This document shows positions 41,898-44,376 of a DNA stretch of 44,376 nucleotides, one piece after another. Below the pieces are notes generated by a model. It made no database searches, was not told the origin of the DNA, and was given only the letters and a program-made list of their open reading frames with translations. The stretch spans positions 1-44,376 of the forward strand of contig NZ_JYMR01000025.1 of assembly GCF_000938255.1 (NCBI RefSeq), in the 5' to 3' direction. Position 1 is the stretch's first letter. Every line of letters begins with the position of its first letter. Source of the stretch: Bradyrhizobium sp. LTSP849. GTDB taxonomy: Bacteria > Pseudomonadota > Alphaproteobacteria > Rhizobiales > Xanthobacteraceae. Made by a program: the position numbers and the translations under genes.

Positions 41898-42293
41898 ATG
41901 GACAGCCATAAGCGCAGTACTCAGCTTGAACGGCTTGAGGTGGTCGAGACTGGTCGCCGGCGACGCTGGTCGGATGACGAAAAGCTGCGGATCGTGACCG
42001 AAAGCTTTCAAGCGCCGCGCGCGATATCGTCGACAGCAAGACGCCATGGCATATCACGTTCGTTGCTGATGACATGGCGGCGCTCGTTCGGTCCCGAGCC
42101 GATCAGCCCTCAAAGCGAGCAATCCGGCTTTGCGCGGGTCGTCCTTGCCGCTGAGGTCGAGCCGGCGGTTGCTGCCACAGCGACGAGCGGGCAGATGGTG
42201 ATCGTCGTTGGCCGGGATCGTCGGGTGATTGTCGATGCGGGCGTCGATGCGGCCGCCCTGGCGCGGGTGCTGCAGGTTCTGGAGCGTCGATGA
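41898..42293 (+). CDS. IS66 TnpA protein
   Basis: This is the first accessory protein of the IS66 element. An N-terminal helix-turn-helix (RRRRWSDDEKLRIVTESFQ with ISSTARRHGISRSLLMTWRR) is typical of IS66 orfA and related to transposase_8; the C-terminal half is less conserved. The length is 131 residues. The stop overlaps tnpB by four bases (ATGA at 42290-42293). Confidence 0.9.
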   Translation: MDSHKRSTQLERLEVVETGRRRRWSDDEKLRIVTESFQAPRAISSTARRHGISRSLLMTWRRSFGPEPISPQSEQSGFARVVLAAEVEPAVAATATSGQMVIVVGRDRRVIVDAGVDAAALARVLQVLERR

Positions 42294-42637
42294 TCCCAGT
42301 CTCTTCGAGCGCACGCATCTGGATTGCGACCGGCTACACTGACATGCGCAAGGGCATGCAGGGTTTGTCATTATTGGTGCAGGAAAGCCTTGGTCGCGAT
42401 CCGTTCGCCGGAGATGTCTTCGTGTTCCGCGGACGCGGCGGTTCGCTGATCAAGGCCTTGTGGCACGATGGAATTGGATTGTCGCTCTACGCGAAGCGGT
42501 TGGACCGTGGCCGTTTTGTCTGGCCGGCGACGGTGGGCGGTGTGGTGGGGCTGAGCGCGGCGCAGATGAGTTATCTGCTGGAGGCGATCGACTGGCGCAA
42601 TCCGCAGCACACGTGGCGGCCACAGAGCGCAGGATAG
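42290..42637 (+). CDS. IS66 TnpB protein
   Basis: This 115-residue accessory protein of IS66 elements starts MIPVSS and contains the family pattern TGYTDMRKGMQGLSLLVQE and VFVFRGRGGSLIKALWHDGIGLSLYAKRLDRGRF. It is required for IS66 transposition together with TnpA and TnpC; its exact role is unclear. It overlaps tnpA by four bases. Confidence 0.92.
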   Translation: MIPVSSSARIWIATGYTDMRKGMQGLSLLVQESLGRDPFAGDVFVFRGRGGSLIKALWHDGIGLSLYAKRLDRGRFVWPATVGGVVGLSAAQMSYLLEAIDWRNPQHTWRPQSAG

Positions 42638-42707
42638 GCTCAAAAAAGTTCTGAGGTGCGGAAGAAAAGACGCCTCAAATCGCCTCTTTTGTGATTCCAT
42701 CGGGGCC

Positions 42708-44336
42708 ATGGGTGACGGCCTTGAATCGCTGCCAGACGACATCGAAACGCTGCAAGCGGCATTGATCGTTGCTCGGGCGGAGGCTGCGGCCGCCCGTGCC
42801 CGGCAGTCCGACGACCAGGCGTTGATCGCCCATCTGAAGCTGCAGATCGAGAAACTCAACCGCGACCGCCATGGTCCGCGCTCGGAGCGTACCGCGCGGC
42901 TATTGGATCAGCTTGAACTGACGCTGGAGGAGCTGGAGAGTTCGGCGACGGAGGACGAACTCGCCGCCGAAATGGCCGCGGCCAAAACCACGAAGGTGGC
43001 GTCGTTCACGCGCAAGCGGCCGTCACGCCAGCCGTTCCCGGAGCATCTACCTCGCGAGCGGGTGATCGTGCCGGGACCTGTGGCGTGCGCCTGCTGTGGC
43101 GGCGCGCGGCTGTCCAAGCTCGGCGAGGACATCACCGAGACGCTGGAGGTGATCCCGAAATCCTGGAAAGTGATCCAGCACGTCCGCGAGAAGTTTACTT
43201 GCCGTGATTGCGAGAAGATCAGCCAGGCTCCGGCGCCGTTCCATGTGCTTGCCCGCGGCTGGGCGGGGCCAAGCCTGCTGGCGATGGTGCTGTTCGAGAA
43301 GTTTGGTCAACATCAGCCGCTGAACCGGCAAGCGGAGCGCTATGCCAAGGAGGGCGTGCCGATCAGTCTGTCGACCCTGGCCGACCAGGTCGGCGGCTGC
43401 ACCGCGGCGCTGGCACCTTTGTTCAAGCGCCTCGAGGCCTACGTACTGAGCGCCGAGCGATTGCACGGGGACGACACCACGGTTCCGGTCCTGGCCAAAG
43501 GCAAGACCGACACCGGCCGGATCTGGGTCTATGTGCGCGACGACAAGCCTTTTGGAGGGCAGGCCCCGCCGGGCGCGGTGTTCTATTACTCGCGCGATCG
43601 GGCCGGCGAGCATCCCCAGGCTCACTTGGCCAACTACAGCGGAATCTTCCAGGCCGATGCCTATGGCGGCTATGGCAGGCTTTACGAACCGGGCCGCAAC
43701 GCAGGTCCGATCCTGGAAGCCGCGTGCTGGGTCCATGCCCGGCGGCCGTTCTTCGTGATGGCTGATCTGGCCGAGAATGCGCGTCGCAAGGCTCAGGGCA
43801 AGAGGCCGGCAGTGATCTCGCCGCTGGCGCTGGAAACAGTCCGCCGGATCGACGCCCTGTTCGAGATCGAGCGGACCATCAACGGTCAGAGCGCCGAAAG
43901 GCGCCAGGCAGTTCGCCGGGAACTCAGCGCGCCGCTCGTGGCCGATCTGGAAGCCTGGATGCGCACACAACGCGCCAAGCTCTCGCGCAGCAACGATGTC
44001 GCCAAGGCCATGGACTACATGCTCAAGCGCTGGAGCGCATTTACCCGCTTCCTCGATGACGGCCGCATCTGCCTGTCCAACAATGCGGCGGAGCGTGGCG
44101 TGCGCGGCATCGCTTTAGGTCGGAAGTCGTGGTTGTTCTGCGGCTCGGATCGCGGCGGCGAGCGGGCGGCGGTGATGTACAGCCTGATCGTCACCGCCAA
44201 GATGAACGACGTCGATCCGCAAGCCTGGCTCGCCGACGTTCTGGCGCGCATCGCCGAGCATCCCGTCCAAAGGCTCGACGAACTGCTGCCATGGAATTGG
44301 CGCTCTGCCATCCGGAACGTTGATCAAGCCGCCTGA
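42708..44336 (+). CDS. IS66 TnpC transposase
   Basis: This is the DDE transposase of the element. A coiled-coil N-terminus (about 10-75) and a CACCGG-containing zinc-finger-like part precede the catalytic domain; LHGDDTTVPVL and FQADAYGGY carry the aspartates and SNNAAERGVRG the glutamate. The length of 542 residues is normal. The gene is intact, so the element could be active. Confidence 0.93.
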   Translation: MGDGLESLPDDIETLQAALIVARAEAAAARARQSDDQALIAHLKLQIEKLNRDRHGPRSERTARLLDQLELTLEELESSATEDELAAEMAAAKTTKVASFTRKRPSRQPFPEHLPRERVIVPGPVACACCGGARLSKLGEDITETLEVIPKSWKVIQHVREKFTCRDCEKISQAPAPFHVLARGWAGPSLLAMVLFEKFGQHQPLNRQAERYAKEGVPISLSTLADQVGGCTAALAPLFKRLEAYVLSAERLHGDDTTVPVLAKGKTDTGRIWVYVRDDKPFGGQAPPGAVFYYSRDRAGEHPQAHLANYSGIFQADAYGGYGRLYEPGRNAGPILEAACWVHARRPFFVMADLAENARRKAQGKRPAVISPLALETVRRIDALFEIERTINGQSAERRQAVRRELSAPLVADLEAWMRTQRAKLSRSNDVAKAMDYMLKRWSAFTRFLDDGRICLSNNAAERGVRGIALGRKSWLFCGSDRGGERAAVMYSLIVTAKMNDVDPQAWLADVLARIAEHPVQRLDELLPWNWRSAIRNVDQAA

Positions 44337-44376
44337 GCCGAAAATGACCCGCGCGCGGTCTTCGCCGGATGCTTAC

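Larger units (their letters stand above)
41839..44376 (+). mobile_element. IS66 family insertion sequence
   Basis: The 2538-base element has the three-gene layout tnpA-tnpB-tnpC. The right end, read outward on the minus strand, starts GTAAGCATCCGGCGAAGACCGC, and the left end at 41839 starts GTCTCCCTCCGGCGAGGGCC; they share the CTCCGGCGA-type core and are diverged in the first bases. The right end is the last base of the window. The element interrupts the Crp/Fnr-like gene. The eight-base target duplication would include ACAGACAC (41831-41838); the partner copy lies outside the window. Confidence 0.88.

Noticed and set aside
7..44376. Composite transposon formed by the two edge insertion sequences
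   Set aside because: The ends belong to different families (IS1182 and IS66) and have different terminal repeats, so they cannot mobilise the interior together.

Overview
The window looks like chromosomal DNA of a Bradyrhizobium-type alphaproteobacterium (Nitrobacteraceae). The signs are high GC, dense short-spaced genes, DUF2778 and DUF6894 proteins, a DUF2336-PilZ-HD-GYP cluster, a GC hairpin of a kind I associate with Bradyrhizobium intergenic repeats, and clusters of tiny basic/acidic ORFs. The genus is an inference from style and families, not from a marker gene. No rRNA, tRNA or CRISPR array was seen.

Layout. (1) 7-1527: an intact IS1182-type insertion sequence. (2) 1564-7886: a compact uptake and metabolism locus. 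A periplasmic NMT1/THI5-like binding protein is divergent from a TetR regulator, followed by ABC permease, SDR-like epimerase, GNAT acetyltransferase, DHDPS/NAL-family aldolase and ABC ATPase in overlapping or tightly spaced order. A perfect 16-bp palindrome in front of the permease and a degenerate copy between the divergent genes suggest the TetR protein controls both arms. The substrate is unknown; this is the best candidate for an undescribed pathway. (3) 7941-10031: secreted class 3-type lipase and a four-helix membrane protein. (4) 10293-14397: orphan TRAP binding protein and MarR regulator, divergent from a secreted tannase/feruloyl esterase; probably aromatic ester use. (5) 14467-16170: small DUF982-like protein, membrane-anchored DUF2778 (L,D-transpeptidase-like) protein and the frameshifted remains of a DUF1810 gene. 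(6) 16243-21556: chemoreceptor, DinB-like protein, LysR regulator, flavin reductase, AraC regulator. (7) 21863-24485: DUF2336, PilZ and HD-GYP genes, a cyclic-di-GMP signalling unit. (8) 24529-31250: small protein, nitroreductase, two alpha/beta hydrolases, PsiF-repeat protein, type II asparaginase, metallo-beta-lactamase-fold hydrolase and glycerophosphodiesterase-like protein. (9) 31267-33795: zinc-ribbon methyltransferase and ABC-F protein. (10) 33918-39686: multicopper oxidase, divergent from a three-gene molybdenum hydroxylase (Mo subunit, 2Fe-2S subunit, dihaem cytochrome c), an exported oxidative system. (11) 39852-41185: island of five very small genes in three units, two of which carry the same roughly 50-bp upstream block. 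(12) 41457-44376: a Crp/Fnr-type gene cut off by an IS66 element whose right end coincides with the last base of the window.

Both window ends lie at insertion sequences of different families, so the edges may be assembly breaks at repeats. Most of the content is chromosomal metabolism and regulation; the clearly accessory part is the last 4.5 kb.
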